A stretch of 64,000 nucleotides of DNA from the NCBI GenBank assembly GCA_037447215.1, contig JBBIHB010000004.1, forward strand, positions 1-64,000, given 5' to 3'. The position numbers were made by a program, and so were the translations under genes. This document shows positions 17,165-26,339 of this stretch, piece after piece. Source of the stretch: UBA1413 sp037447215 (lineage in GTDB: Bacteria; Bacteroidota; Bacteroidia; Bacteroidales; Prolixibacteraceae). How positions within the stretch are numbered: the stretch's first letter is position 1; each line of letters begins with the position of its first letter. A model generated the notes under the pieces. The model was not told the DNA's origin, made no database searches, and saw only the letters and a program-made list of their open reading frames with translations.

Positions 17165-20100
17165 ATGACAATTCAATTCAGAAAATACATTTTCCTCTTA
17201 TTGGCGTTAATCCTTACACTTGCTGCCGTTTTTACCGAAAAGGGGTTATTTTTCAGGGATCCAGGCAAAAAACTGGTTGAAAAATTTCAACAAAAACTTA
17301 ATCAGAAAGAAAAGTTACTCGACCTTGAACTTCAGAATATAAGAAACCTGACCCATTACCCGGGATTCTCTTTCAGTTACCTCAGCGAACTTGCCCCTTT
17401 TAACCGAAGCCTTGAAGATCATGGTTCAGGATTCCTGATTTACCGGAACAACAAGCTTTTCTACTGGTCGGACAGAAATATTGCCTTTCGTGAAACATTG
17501 CCCCTTTCAGTCGAATCCGACAGTAAAATTGTTCACTTCCCAAATGGTTATTACCTTACCAGGAGCCTTGAGGCAGATAGCCTAACCCTGATCGGAATGA
17601 TACTGATCAAACATGATTTTCCGCACGAAAACCAATTCCTGGTCAAAAATTATTTCGAAGGGTTTAATCTCCCCTCAACATTTGCCCTGGTCAGGGCCGG
17701 ATCGGTTAATGGCATACCCATTACCAACATTCATAATGAAGTGGTTTTCGACATTGTGCCCAAAGGTGACTTGTATTGTTTAACCAGGCAGTTATACATT
17801 CCAGCCATTCTCTATCTGGCTGGACTTGTTTTTCTGATTCTTTTTTTCCGAAAGCTCATTTCCGAATATAATCCCGGTATGGGAACCAGAATGGTTCTCA
17901 TGGGCAGTTTTCTGTTTTTCATCTACTGGTTACACATTCTATTCAGATTCCCGGCGGTTTTTTACCATCTCGACTTCTTCTCACCATCGCAGTTTGCATT
18001 AAGTTTCTGGTTGCCGTCATTAGGCGATTTTTTTATCCTGTCGGCATTTTTCTTTTATTTTATGATAAATATCTATAGGGACCTGAGAATTTTGCAACTC
18101 GAAAAAAGCCTTGAAATCCCCCGTCTGTATCTGTCGGTAATTCTTGTCTCCCTAACCGGGTTGCTATATCTGCTTATCAATTACTTTATCCGGAAACTGA
18201 TCTACAATTCGAGTTTTTCGTTTACCCTTAACCAGATCAATGAAATTACCCTTCAAACCGCCATTGGCATGGCATCCATTATGCTGCTGCTGTTCGGCCT
18301 GGTGCTGCTCACTATTAGGGTTATCAACGAATCGCGCAGGTTTCTTTCAATCCGTTCCACAATTGCAATAATTGTATCGGTAGCTGCGCTATTATTTTTT
18401 CTATATCACACCATTTCAGGCAGTAAATTCCCCGAACCCATTCTATTATTTGTGGTTATAGGTGCGTTGGCCACCACTTTCAGCCCATCGGGTTCAAAAA
18501 AATTCGGAATGACCTATCTGATCCTGATAATTTCGGTTATCACTGTTTTTTCGCTTGAAGTTATTTACAGGGTTACAGTAGAAAAAGAACGCGAGGTGCA
18601 GCAATTACTGGCCGTAACACTGGTGGCAGAGCACGATCCGGCGGCTGAGGTATTTCTGGCCGAAATTCAGCAACAGATTAATGTTGACCCCAACATTCCG
18701 GGTTATTTAATCCAGCCTTACCAAAACCTCGAAGAATATCTTGAATTGACCTATTTCAGCGGATATTTCAGGCAATACGACCTCCAGATTACCATTTGCA
18801 GCGGCAGCGACAGCCTTATTGTTCAGCCACAGAATACCCTCGTTCCCTGCTTCCCGTTTTTCGACGACATGATAGAACGTGAAGGCAACCCCATTCCGGG
18901 TACAAGTTTTTATTACATGGACAATATGAACGGCCGTATTTCATATTTCGGAAAAATCCATTACCCGCTGACCTCCGACTCAATCGGGATTTCCATTTTT
19001 GTGGAACTCAATTCAAGGATTTTTTCGGAAGGTATCGGATTCCCCGAACTTCTCATCGACAAATCGATGCGGAAGCCTGCTTCCTATAAAAGATTTGAAT
19101 ATGCCAAATATTACGGAGGCGAATTGGTTGACCGCCATGGCGACTACCTCTACAATTATTATATTTACTCATACGACTTCGACGATGCTGAATTTACCTT
19201 CAGGACATGGGATGGATATGAACACCTGATTTATGGTACCCATCAGGATAATTATATCATTGTGAGCCGGAGCCGCTATAAATTTGTCGATTACCTGATT
19301 TCGTTCCCCTATCTGTTTGTATTTTATTTTGCCTTTTCGTTGTTGGTGCTGCTGTTAATCCGACCCACATTCCGGAAAATGAAATTCCAGATCGACCTGA
19401 AAGTGCGTATCCAGGTGGCCATCATCTCCATCGTTTTTGTTTCCCTCCTCTTTGTTGCATTGGGTACCATCTTTTACAATGTGGAGGAATACCGTTCACG
19501 GATGCTCGAAGACCTGGACGGAAAAATGAATTCCATAGCAGCTGAAATTGATATGCGTCTCGAAAATCTTGAACAGATTACCCCCGAGCTGGAAGACTGG
19601 TTTACCCGCGAACTGGTTAAACTCAGCAATATATTCCGTACCGATATCAACATTTACGGGGTCAATGGGGAACTTATCGTTTCGTCGCGCCCCGAAATTT
19701 TCAATAAAGGACTGGTTTCGAAAAGGATAAGCTCACAAGCCTATTACGAATTGTTTGAGAATTTTCAGACCAATTATTTTCAACCCGAAAAGATTGGCAA
19801 GCTCAGATACATTTCGGCTTATTCGCCCATTATCAACAACACCGGCGATTATCTTGGGTTTATCAACCTGCCCTATTTTACCCATCAGGACAAATACAGT
19901 CAGGAAATATCCACATTTATTGTGGCTTTTATCAATCTATACGTTCTTCTCTTTCTGGCCAGTATTATGGTTGCGCTGTTTATTGCGAACCAGATAACAC
20001 GACCCCTGGTTGCCATCCGTGAAAATCTCCGGAAAATTGAACTGGGCAAACGTAACGAACCCATTGATTACCGCAAGGATGACGAAATTGGCAAACTGGT

Positions 20101-20863
20101 TAAAGAATACAACAAAAAGGTTGATGAACTTGCTGTGAGTGCCGAGCTACTGGCTCGCTCCGAACGTGAAAGCGCCTGGCGAGAAATGGCCAAACAGATT
20201 GCCCACGAAATTAAAAACCCGCTTACTCCCATGAAACTCAACATCCAGCATTTGCTTAGGTTTAAGGGGAATGATGATGATTACCGGGAAACCGTAAGCA
20301 AGGTTGCCAGTACTTTGATTGGTCAGATTGAAACCCTTTCAGAGATTGCCACTGAATTTTCGAATTTTGCCAAAATCCCCACCGCCCGAAAACAGGAGTT
20401 TAATCTGGCCGACCAGATTACCAAAGTTATTGTACTGTATGAAAACGACAACCGGATTACCATCCTGTTCGACCCGGGAGAGTGCAGGCACCTGATGGTC
20501 AATGCCGACCGGGAACAGCTTTCACGGGCATTTATCAACCTGATAAAAAACGGAATTCAGGCCATACCACCCAACCGTGAAGGACGGATCGACATCAACC
20601 TCCGGCGCCGCGAACACATGATTGTAATATCGGTTGCCGACAATGGTACCGGTATTCCAGAAGAACTGCGCGAAAAAATGTTCAGCCCCAACTTTACCAC
20701 CAAAACAAGCGGAATGGGCCTTGGGCTGGCCATTGTAAAGAATATTGTGGAAAATTTCAGAGGCCGTATATGGTTTGAAACCGTTACAGGAGAGGGTACC
20801 ACTTTCTATCTAGAAATTCCATACAACGATGAGCCCGAAAATGATAAGAATAACAGTGATTAA
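17165..20863 (+). CDS. Large multi-pass NtrY-like sensor histidine kinase with HAMP domain
   Basis: From ATG 17165 the product is 1232 residues. I reject an earlier in-frame ATG at 16889 because it lies inside rlmH. The N-terminal half holds a membrane anchor at residues 6-22, a long extracytoplasmic segment, then several hydrophobic helices (about 220-550), followed by a second extracytoplasmic sensor region and another helix before a HAMP-like linker (NQITRPLVAIRENLRKIELG). The phosphoacceptor is His1014 in the motif AHEIKNPLTPMKLNIQHL, the H-box of NtrY-type kinases. N box FINLIKNGIQA, G1 box DNGTGIPEEL and G2 box GMGLGLAIVKNI follow. No response regulator is adjacent. The signal sensed is unknown. 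Confidence 0.85.
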   Translation: MTIQFRKYIFLLLALILTLAAVFTEKGLFFRDPGKKLVEKFQQKLNQKEKLLDLELQNIRNLTHYPGFSFSYLSELAPFNRSLEDHGSGFLIYRNNKLFYWSDRNIAFRETLPLSVESDSKIVHFPNGYYLTRSLEADSLTLIGMILIKHDFPHENQFLVKNYFEGFNLPSTFALVRAGSVNGIPITNIHNEVVFDIVPKGDLYCLTRQLYIPAILYLAGLVFLILFFRKLISEYNPGMGTRMVLMGSFLFFIYWLHILFRFPAVFYHLDFFSPSQFALSFWLPSLGDFFILSAFFFYFMINIYRDLRILQLEKSLEIPRLYLSVILVSLTGLLYLLINYFIRKLIYNSSFSFTLNQINEITLQTAIGMASIMLLLFGLVLLTIRVINESRRFLSIRSTIAIIVSVAALLFFLYHTISGSKFPEPILLFVVIGALATTFSPSGSKKFGMTYLILIISVITVFSLEVIYRVTVEKEREVQQLLAVTLVAEHDPAAEVFLAEIQQQINVDPNIPGYLIQPYQNLEEYLELTYFSGYFRQYDLQITICSGSDSLIVQPQNTLVPCFPFFDDMIEREGNPIPGTSFYYMDNMNGRISYFGKIHYPLTSDSIGISIFVELNSRIFSEGIGFPELLIDKSMRKPASYKRFEYAKYYGGELVDRHGDYLYNYYIYSYDFDDAEFTFRTWDGYEHLIYGTHQDNYIIVSRSRYKFVDYLISFPYLFVFYFAFSLLVLLLIRPTFRKMKFQIDLKVRIQVAIISIVFVSLLFVALGTIFYNVEEYRSRMLEDLDGKMNSIAAEIDMRLENLEQITPELEDWFTRELVKLSNIFRTDINIYGVNGELIVSSRPEIFNKGLVSKRISSQAYYELFENFQTNYFQPEKIGKLRYISAYSPIINNTGDYLGFINLPYFTHQDKYSQEISTFIVAFINLYVLLFLASIMVALFIANQITRPLVAIRENLRKIELGKRNEPIDYRKDDEIGKLVKEYNKKVDELAVSAELLARSERESAWREMAKQIAHEIKNPLTPMKLNIQHLLRFKGNDDDYRETVSKVASTLIGQIETLSEIATEFSNFAKIPTARKQEFNLADQITKVIVLYENDNRITILFDPGECRHLMVNADREQLSRAFINLIKNGIQAIPPNREGRIDINLRRREHMIVISVADNGTGIPEELREKMFSPNFTTKTSGMGLGLAIVKNIVENFRGRIWFETVTGEGTTFYLEIPYNDEPENDKNNSD

Positions 20864-21620
20864 CGACAATATCCCGGGTGATGTTTGTGGTTCGGAACAT
20901 AGACTTTGATATCTGATTGAAACCGGTATCCATTTTTTATTCGATACCTGCCCTTCTGATATCATCATGAATAATATGCACCATTGCGGTATCGATTCCT
21001 CCGGAATTGAAACCAATGTATTAAACCATGGACACTACGACCAAACCGGTTGATTACCCTTTTTACCGGGCTGGCGGCTTATCTGCTATCCGGCAGCACC
21101 CGAACCCAAACACCGCAAAAGAGATGGCGCATGGAACGATAATACGCTATTGGCTGATTAAATCAGAAAATATTTTATGGTTTCGGTATTGCGTGTACCC
21201 ATGTGGTTATTGCCCGATGAGGTTTTCTCCGGTGAAATTCCCCGTATGAACAATTTCGAATCAAAGCAAACAGCCTTTGTATTTTTTTAAGAAGACGACG
21301 ATTTTATGCCCGACGAAATGGGTATTACTATAATAACTGACGATGGACTTGTTGTGGTTACGGGGTACACCCGCAGTAAAATAGTGTATATGGTAAATCA
21401 TGCGATTTAATTCACCGGGATCGAAACTTTCGCAGTTGTGATGGGAGGATTTCACCTGGCCGAAGATGACGAAAATTCCCGAAAAACAATCGATTATCTG
21501 AAATCGTTAAATGTAAGGCAAGTTTATCCGGCACATTGCACTGCCGGACCGGCAAGAGGGACATTTTCAAAACAATGGCCCCTTCAGGATGTTCGTTCCG
21601 GAATGGTTTTTAATTTTTAA
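20841..21620 (+). pseudogene. Decayed metallo-beta-lactamase-fold hydrolase
   Basis: One reading frame from ATG 20841 to TAA 21618-21620 reproduces a complete MBL-fold protein of the dihydropterin-ribofuranosylaminobenzene-phosphate-synthase-like type. Visible are TCPSDIIMNN, VLNHGHYDQTG (family SHGHYDHTGG), RKRDGAWN, FSGEIPRMNNFE, DDGLVVVTGYTRSK (family TGCSHRG), MGGFHLAEDD and VYPAHCTAG. In-frame stops break it at 20907 (TGA), 21051 (TGA), 21159 (TAA), 21288 (TAA) and 21408 (TAA), but no frameshift is needed. Metal ligands are also lost (DHT to DQT; CSH to YTR). It overlaps the end of the kinase gene by 23 bases, suggesting that the intact gene was translationally coupled to it. Confidence 0.85.
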
Positions 21621-21804
21621 AACATAGCAGAGTGATAAACGATGATTTCCGATCAACGCTCGGGAGTTGGGTTAGCTTTTTAGTGTTTGTGACGTGTGTC
21701 ACAATTGGGTCTTCTGTCAGATAACTTCTGTCATTTTCATCTCAAATTTTTATTTTTGCCTTATAACTTTAACCTTTATACTTATTACTTTAACCTTTTA
21801 TCCC

Positions 21805-22203
21805 ATGGTTCAAATATCATTTCAGGAGATAACCGAACGGCTGCGAAATGCCGGACTTCCCGAAACCGACCTGGTAATCGGTATCGGCAGCGGTGGTGTA
21901 GTACCTGCGGCGCTGGCAGCCTTTCACCTGAATGCCGGATTGCGTATTATTACCCTGAATTACCGCGATGAACAGAATACACCCCTTTACGAATATCCGG
22001 TAGTGCTAAACCTACCGCCCGATCTGGAGCTTGGAGGCAAACGCATTTTGCTGGTTGACGATGTTTCGGTTTCGGGGAAAACGCTGAACGCGGCACTGGC
22101 ACTGCTTAAAGGCTATAATGTGAAAACCCTCACCATGAAAGGGAAAGCCGATTATGTGCTGTTCCCCGAGGTAAAGGATTGCGTGATGTGGCCGTGGAAG
22201 TAA
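21805..22203 (+). CDS. Phosphoribosyltransferase domain protein
   Basis: The 132-residue product is a short type I phosphoribosyltransferase. It has the PRPP-binding loop LLVDDVSVSGKTLNAALALL at about residues 80-99 and an N-terminal IGIGSGGVVPAALAAFHLN block. The start at ATG 21805 begins just before the first helix; the open frame further upstream codes only for AT-rich hydrophobic residues without family match. Proteins of this size act on purine bases or xanthine, or have regulatory roles; the substrate cannot be decided from the sequence. It is intact although flanked on both sides by decayed genes. Confidence 0.8.
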   Translation: MVQISFQEITERLRNAGLPETDLVIGIGSGGVVPAALAAFHLNAGLRIITLNYRDEQNTPLYEYPVVLNLPPDLELGGKRILLVDDVSVSGKTLNAALALLKGYNVKTLTMKGKADYVLFPEVKDCVMWPWK

Positions 22204-22478
22204 GGTAAGAGAAAAGCAGTTTGCGGCAGTAGGGAGAAGACAGCTGTTCGACTACGATCACCAAGCAAAGGTAGTTGGCAGAATAATTTAATCTAAGGTA
22301 AAGGCGGAGGCACCGCGTCCCGGGTTCAGGTGGAAAAGGCATATTGCGATGTCATTTCGGCTGCCCATGAGGAGCAATATGTTTACAGAAAGCAGCGCAA
22401 CCGCAATACCCCCCACTTTTTGCGTAACATGATTCCTTCCAATCGCCTACAAACAACCCACCATTAAAATACGGATAT

Positions 22479-23225
22479 ATGAAAATCATTATAAAAAGCC
22501 TGTTCCCGCTGATATTTTGCGTATTGCTAATGGTAATCATTACCTTGTGCAACCACCAGGCCAAAAATAAAATTGAAATCAGGGGGATATAATGACAGCC
22601 GCAGCCACTTTGGGAAAAAGGTTACGAACTCTCTGAGCTGGGCGTTAATGCCGTGTTTCTGCATAGCGGCTCCAAAACCCGCGAAATAATGGAACGGGCA
22701 CGTGCCAATGGCATGAAAGTGTATGCCTAATTTGCCCGCCTGAACGGCCGGAACCATGTGGAAGAACACCCCGGAGCATAGGTCATCAATGAAAAATATA
22801 ACCAACGAACTGAAACCTGGAACCCTGATCGGGCTAAACCATTGTCTCTGGGCCGATGACGAATTTTACGGCACCCGGCGGCGTATACTGTGCCTCAACC
22901 ACGACCTGCTGCGCGAACCTATTGACGTGTTTCCGCCTCTAGTATATCATGCCAACATGGCCAGGGAACGGCAGTGGGTTGCCGAAAACATAGTGTGGTT
23001 CTGCTGGCGGGTAAATATCGCAGCGGCCAGTTCCCCAAAGTGTGGCCAATTGTGCAGGCCTACAACTGCTCCTATAACGTTTCTCCCGAAGAGTTTGAGA
23101 TTATGCTCAGGGGTGGTATGGCTGCTCTATCCAGTGGGGTAATTATGTTTACCACCCGAGCCATAGCCGAAGTAGAAAGTAAGCTTGAGGTATTGAAAAG
23201 GGTTTATCTGGAGTTGGGGGAATAA
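22479..23225 (+). pseudogene. Remnant of a secreted protein, possibly a TIM-barrel glycosidase-like protein
   Basis: A frame starting at ATG 22479 gives a membrane/lipoprotein leader (MKIIIKSLFPLIFCVLLMV, then TLCN), runs into TAA TGA, and continues in the same frame as GYELSELGVNAVFLHSGSKT and MERARANGMKVYA with further stops. It then shifts frame at about 22790 (DDEFYGTRRRILCLNHDLL, VYHANMARERQWVAENI) and back at about 22990 (KVWPIVQAYNCSYNVSPEEF, SSGVIMFTTRAIAEVESK, stop 23223). The beta/alpha pattern and the KVWPIVQAYN block look like a TIM-barrel hydrolase. The total length is short, so an internal deletion is likely. The family is not identified with confidence. Confidence 0.6.
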
Positions 23226-23294
23226 ATTTTCGTAGAAGTTACTTATAGTCCGTTGACAAAAGGGGAAGCAATTGCTTCATTTGTATTAAAAAAA

Positions 23295-23540
23295 ATGAAG
23301 AAGTTTATCATTGAATATATGTACCAGGATGCTGGCAATTACAAGTTGTTTGGTGAATTCGAAATTAATAATCCGCGAAATCTTGATTCCGCTGAATTTG
23401 AAAATTGGATGCGTTCAATAATTATTGACAGAATATATTTTATTCCAGAAGAATTTGGGATTCCAATGCTAAGCTTTCCAGATTATGATCCTGAATTAGA
23501 CCATGATTGTTGCGAATTAGTTAGAATTAGGGAAAAATAG
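23295..23540 (+). CDS. Conserved-looking small protein of unknown function
   Basis: ATG 23295 gives an 81-residue acidic protein (MKKFIIEYMYQDAGNYKLFG start; DYDPELDHDCCELVRIREK end). No signal peptide or membrane segment is visible. The codon pattern and length look genuine, and it is the only uninterrupted frame between two decayed genes. It is followed 28 bases later by the broken HNH nuclease gene, and the two may have arrived together, since this stretch is more AT-rich than its surroundings. I do not recognise the family. Confidence 0.55.
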   Translation: MKKFIIEYMYQDAGNYKLFGEFEINNPRNLDSAEFENWMRSIIIDRIYFIPEEFGIPMLSFPDYDPELDHDCCELVRIREK

Positions 23541-23568
23541 TATTTTCACTATTTCTAATCTAAACATA

Positions 23569-24329
23569 ATGGCATTAAAACTTTGGACAAGAGAAGAGCT
23601 CATTTTAGGGTTAAATCTTTACAGAAAACTCCCGTTTGGTAAACTTCATTCAAGAACTCCAGAAATTGTACAATTAGCTGAACTGGTAGATAGAACACCT
23701 AGTTCTGTAGCAATGAGGCTGAATAATTTTGCCAGCGTTGATCCTTTCCATCAACAGAGGGGTATTGGAGGTTACCTAGTGGTAGAAAACAGGTCGAGCC
23801 AATTTGAAATGAGTTTATTCATAATATTGAAGAACTATTATTTGATAGTGAACGGATAATTTCTAAATTGGAAAACAAGAGTATTGAAACAAAATTTGCT
23901 CATGAATTTAAAGGAGTGGAAGGACTACAAGGTGAAACAAAAATCAGAGAAGTAAAAACAATGGTTAACCAAAGTGTTTTTCGGCAGATTGTTATTGCCA
24001 ATTATGCAGGGAAATGCGCTATTTCAGGAATCAATATCAGGGAATTATTAGTAGCTAGTCACATTATTCCATGGGCAAAAAATGAAAATGAAAGATTAAA
24101 TCCTGAAAATGGAATATGCCTATCAACACTTTATTATACTGCATTTGATAAAGGTTTTATTGGCTTGAACGACAAATATGAAATACTTATTTCCAAAGAG
24201 TTAAAACAATACGAAAGAGAACCTTTTTATAGTACAATTTTCGGATATTTAACAAAAAAATATTACAGCTCCGTCAAAATACTTACCAAAAAAGGAATTC
24301 ATCCAATATCACTAAGACACAATTTTTAG
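23569..24329 (+). pseudogene. Broken HNH endonuclease
   Basis: The N-terminal part (LWTREELILGLNLYRKLPFG, VDRTPSSVAMRLNNFASVDP, QRGIGG) and the C-terminal part from 23868 (REVKTMVNQSVFRQIVIANY, CAISGINIRELLVASHIIPW, RLNPENGICLSTLYYTAFD) belong to one HNH-type restriction-like endonuclease. They are in different frames: a one-base deletion near 23770 shifts the reading, and a TGA stands where the family has Trp soon after it. The His-Asn-His core is partly altered (LHDKAFDKG to LYYTAFDKG). Such nucleases are often part of mobile or defence gene sets; here nothing else of a system remains. Confidence 0.82.
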
Positions 24330-24352
24330 GAAATAAAAAATTGATCCTTCCA

Positions 24353-25225
24353 TCACTTCCCATGCCTGAATAGCGTTTCTTTTTCCTGCTTTGACAGACT
24401 GTCGTAGCCATCCTGTGCAATTTTGTCGAGGATACGGTTTAATTCTTGGTGATCGGCGGCACGCTGGCGGTTGTATTCGTAGTCGTCGCGGGGTGGTTGG
24501 CGGTACACCACGCGGAAATGGTGCCGCGGTTTGGCCGCTCCGGCAAGTCTGTCAATAGCACGCGTAATACCCGACGTAATATCGCTGCCTTTACGCTGCC
24601 GGGCCACAAACCAGTAACCGGCCAGAACGCCCCCAAGGTGGGCAATATTCCCGCCGGGATTGGAGGTTGATATGCCGATAATATAACTGAAAATCATAAA
24701 AAGGGCGAGGTATTTAAGGGGTACGCGCCCAATCAGGAACAGGTGAATCTCGCGGTTGGGATCACGGAAGGCGCTGGCTATAAGTATGGCAATTATTGAG
24801 GCCGAAGCACCCAGTAGAAAGGAACTATCAACCACCTTTCCAAAAACCGGCAGGGTGTTGTAGGCAAGCAAATATAGCAATCCACCGGCCAGACCGCCGA
24901 TAAAGTAAAGCCCGAGCAACTGTTTCTGTGTGTTATAATCGAGGAAAATCCTGCCAAACCAATAGAGCGCAAGCAGGTTGAACAGAATATGCAGAAAATC
25001 GAAATGGAGGAACATATAGGTTACCAGCGACCAGGGTTGCCGCAGCAACTGCGAAACATCCGAGGGCAGTTCGAACCACTGGATCAGCGATGAATCGGTA
25101 CCGCTAAGGAAAAAGAAAACGTAGATTATCCTGAAAATCAGAAAAACAGCCAGGTTAAAGTAGATCAGCCGGGTAATGACCGACCCCTCATTAAACGATT
25201 CTTTTATTTCTTTCCAGATTTCCAT
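24353..25225 (-). CDS. Rhomboid family intramembrane serine protease (1)
   Basis: The 290-residue protein has six to seven hydrophobic helices and the rhomboid catalytic pair: Ser141 in LLGASAS (family GASG) and His196 in NIAHLGGVLAGY. The conserved LHFDFLHILFNLLALYWFG segment (about 73-91) matches the HxxxN motif before helix 2. The serine motif GASAS departs from the usual GxSG by Ala for Gly. A soluble tail of about 80 residues follows the last helix (RHHFRVVYRQPPRDDYEYNR region). Rhomboids cleave membrane proteins within or near the bilayer. It lies seven bases downstream of a second rhomboid gene. Confidence 0.92.
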   Translation of the reverse strand: MEIWKEIKESFNEGSVITRLIYFNLAVFLIFRIIYVFFFLSGTDSSLIQWFELPSDVSQLLRQPWSLVTYMFLHFDFLHILFNLLALYWFGRIFLDYNTQKQLLGLYFIGGLAGGLLYLLAYNTLPVFGKVVDSSFLLGASASIIAILIASAFRDPNREIHLFLIGRVPLKYLALFMIFSYIIGISTSNPGGNIAHLGGVLAGYWFVARQRKGSDITSGITRAIDRLAGAAKPRHHFRVVYRQPPRDDYEYNRQRAADHQELNRILDKIAQDGYDSLSKQEKETLFRHGK

Positions 25226-25231
25226 ATCGGC

Positions 25232-26044
25232 TCAATAGAAAGTCCTCGTTGTTTTCGCCCAGTATTTAATGAGGATAAATCCAAAGAGCATCCCTCCCAG
25301 GTGGGCAAAGTGAGCAATACTCCCCCCCGAATTGGTCAATCCCAGATAAAGTTCGATGGCGCCATAGCCGATCACAAAATATTTTGCTTTAATTGGAATA
25401 GGCGGGGATATCAGCATCAATTGGGTATTGGGGAAGATCATTCCGAACGCCAGCAGAATTCCAAACACAGCGCCTGAAGCCCCAACCGTCGGAATATCCA
25501 TTTTCATGCGAAGGATTCGCTCCATCAACTGCTCACCTTCCTGGGCAAAACTCACTGAAGCCGGATGGTCATAATAGCTCTGTATAAAATCAATCAGTTG
25601 AGGAGAAAGTTTCCCCAGGTGCTTGCTGGCAAATTTTTCGAGCAAATCGGGCGCCGGAGTATTGCTGAACGCAACCAGTTCATTCTTTATCGACATGATT
25701 TCGAGATGGTTGACAAACATGTGCAAGGCCACGGCGCCAAGGCCTGTCACAAAATAATAGATCAGGAACCGGCGTGGCCCCCAGATGCTTTCCAATACCC
25801 GGCCAAACATCCACAGGGCAAACATATTGAAAAACAAGTGCATAAACCCACCATGCATAAACATATGTGATACAACCTGGTATAACCTGAATTTTTCGGA
25901 TGCCGGATAGTGCATCCCGAACATTTCGGTAAAATTGAAACCCATTCCCTGCATGGCATAAGAGGCCAGCATCATCAGTACATTGATGATGATCAGGTTT
26001 TTGACCACCATCGGGGTGTTTTGAAATATTGGACGATATTGCAT
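25232..26044 (-). CDS. Rhomboid family intramembrane serine protease (2)
   Basis: This is a 270-residue rhomboid with the standard motif VGASGAVFGILLAFG (Ser190) and His248 in AHFAHLGGMLFGF. The HMFMHGGFMHLFFNMFALWMFG block at 60-81 is typical. Between helix 3 and the serine helix there is an unusually long polar segment (about residues 115-185) that is predicted helical and includes LEKFASKHLGKLSPQLIDFI, apparently an inserted soluble domain. It is first in the rhomboid pair and 295 bases downstream of mutL on the same strand. Confidence 0.93.
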   Translation of the reverse strand: MQYRPIFQNTPMVVKNLIIINVLMMLASYAMQGMGFNFTEMFGMHYPASEKFRLYQVVSHMFMHGGFMHLFFNMFALWMFGRVLESIWGPRRFLIYYFVTGLGAVALHMFVNHLEIMSIKNELVAFSNTPAPDLLEKFASKHLGKLSPQLIDFIQSYYDHPASVSFAQEGEQLMERILRMKMDIPTVGASGAVFGILLAFGMIFPNTQLMLISPPIPIKAKYFVIGYGAIELYLGLTNSGGSIAHFAHLGGMLFGFILIKYWAKTTRTFY

Positions 26045-26339
26045 ATTATATAGAATTTACGGTCCGACAGTGGGCGGACAGGTTTTTCGATTTACAATTT
26101 ATCCCGCCTGAAGCCGGGCCACACGATTTACTTTAAATATTACTTACAGTCATTCTCAGTTATTCTCAGTTTACAGTTCACAATACATCAACCTATTTAC
26201 CACTTAACTTTTCAACCATTAATTTATTAACCTCTCAACAAATTAACAATTACCTACTAACTACTCAAACAATCTACCAATTAACTAATTAACATCAACA
26301 ACACCCATAACTACAACGATTACAACGAAAACATTTTAT
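26045..26339. other. Intergenic region with a G-free tract
   Basis: Between mutL and rhomboid 2. Positions 26152-26171 hold two copies of ATTCTCAGTT. From 26177 to 26317 there is no G on the plus strand (141 bases), so a minus-strand transcript would contain no C across it. The tract is full of short TTAAYT-like words. No hairpin terminator or promoter box is obvious. Confidence 0.7.

Noticed and set aside
20841..21620. Stop-codon recoding (for example selenocysteine) in the MBL-fold frame
   Set aside because: Both TGA and TAA interrupt the frame, metal ligands are lost, and no SECIS-like hairpin is seen after the TGA codons.
23253..24329. Active defence system around the HNH nuclease
   Set aside because: The nuclease is broken and no methyltransferase, helicase or toxin-antitoxin partner is present.
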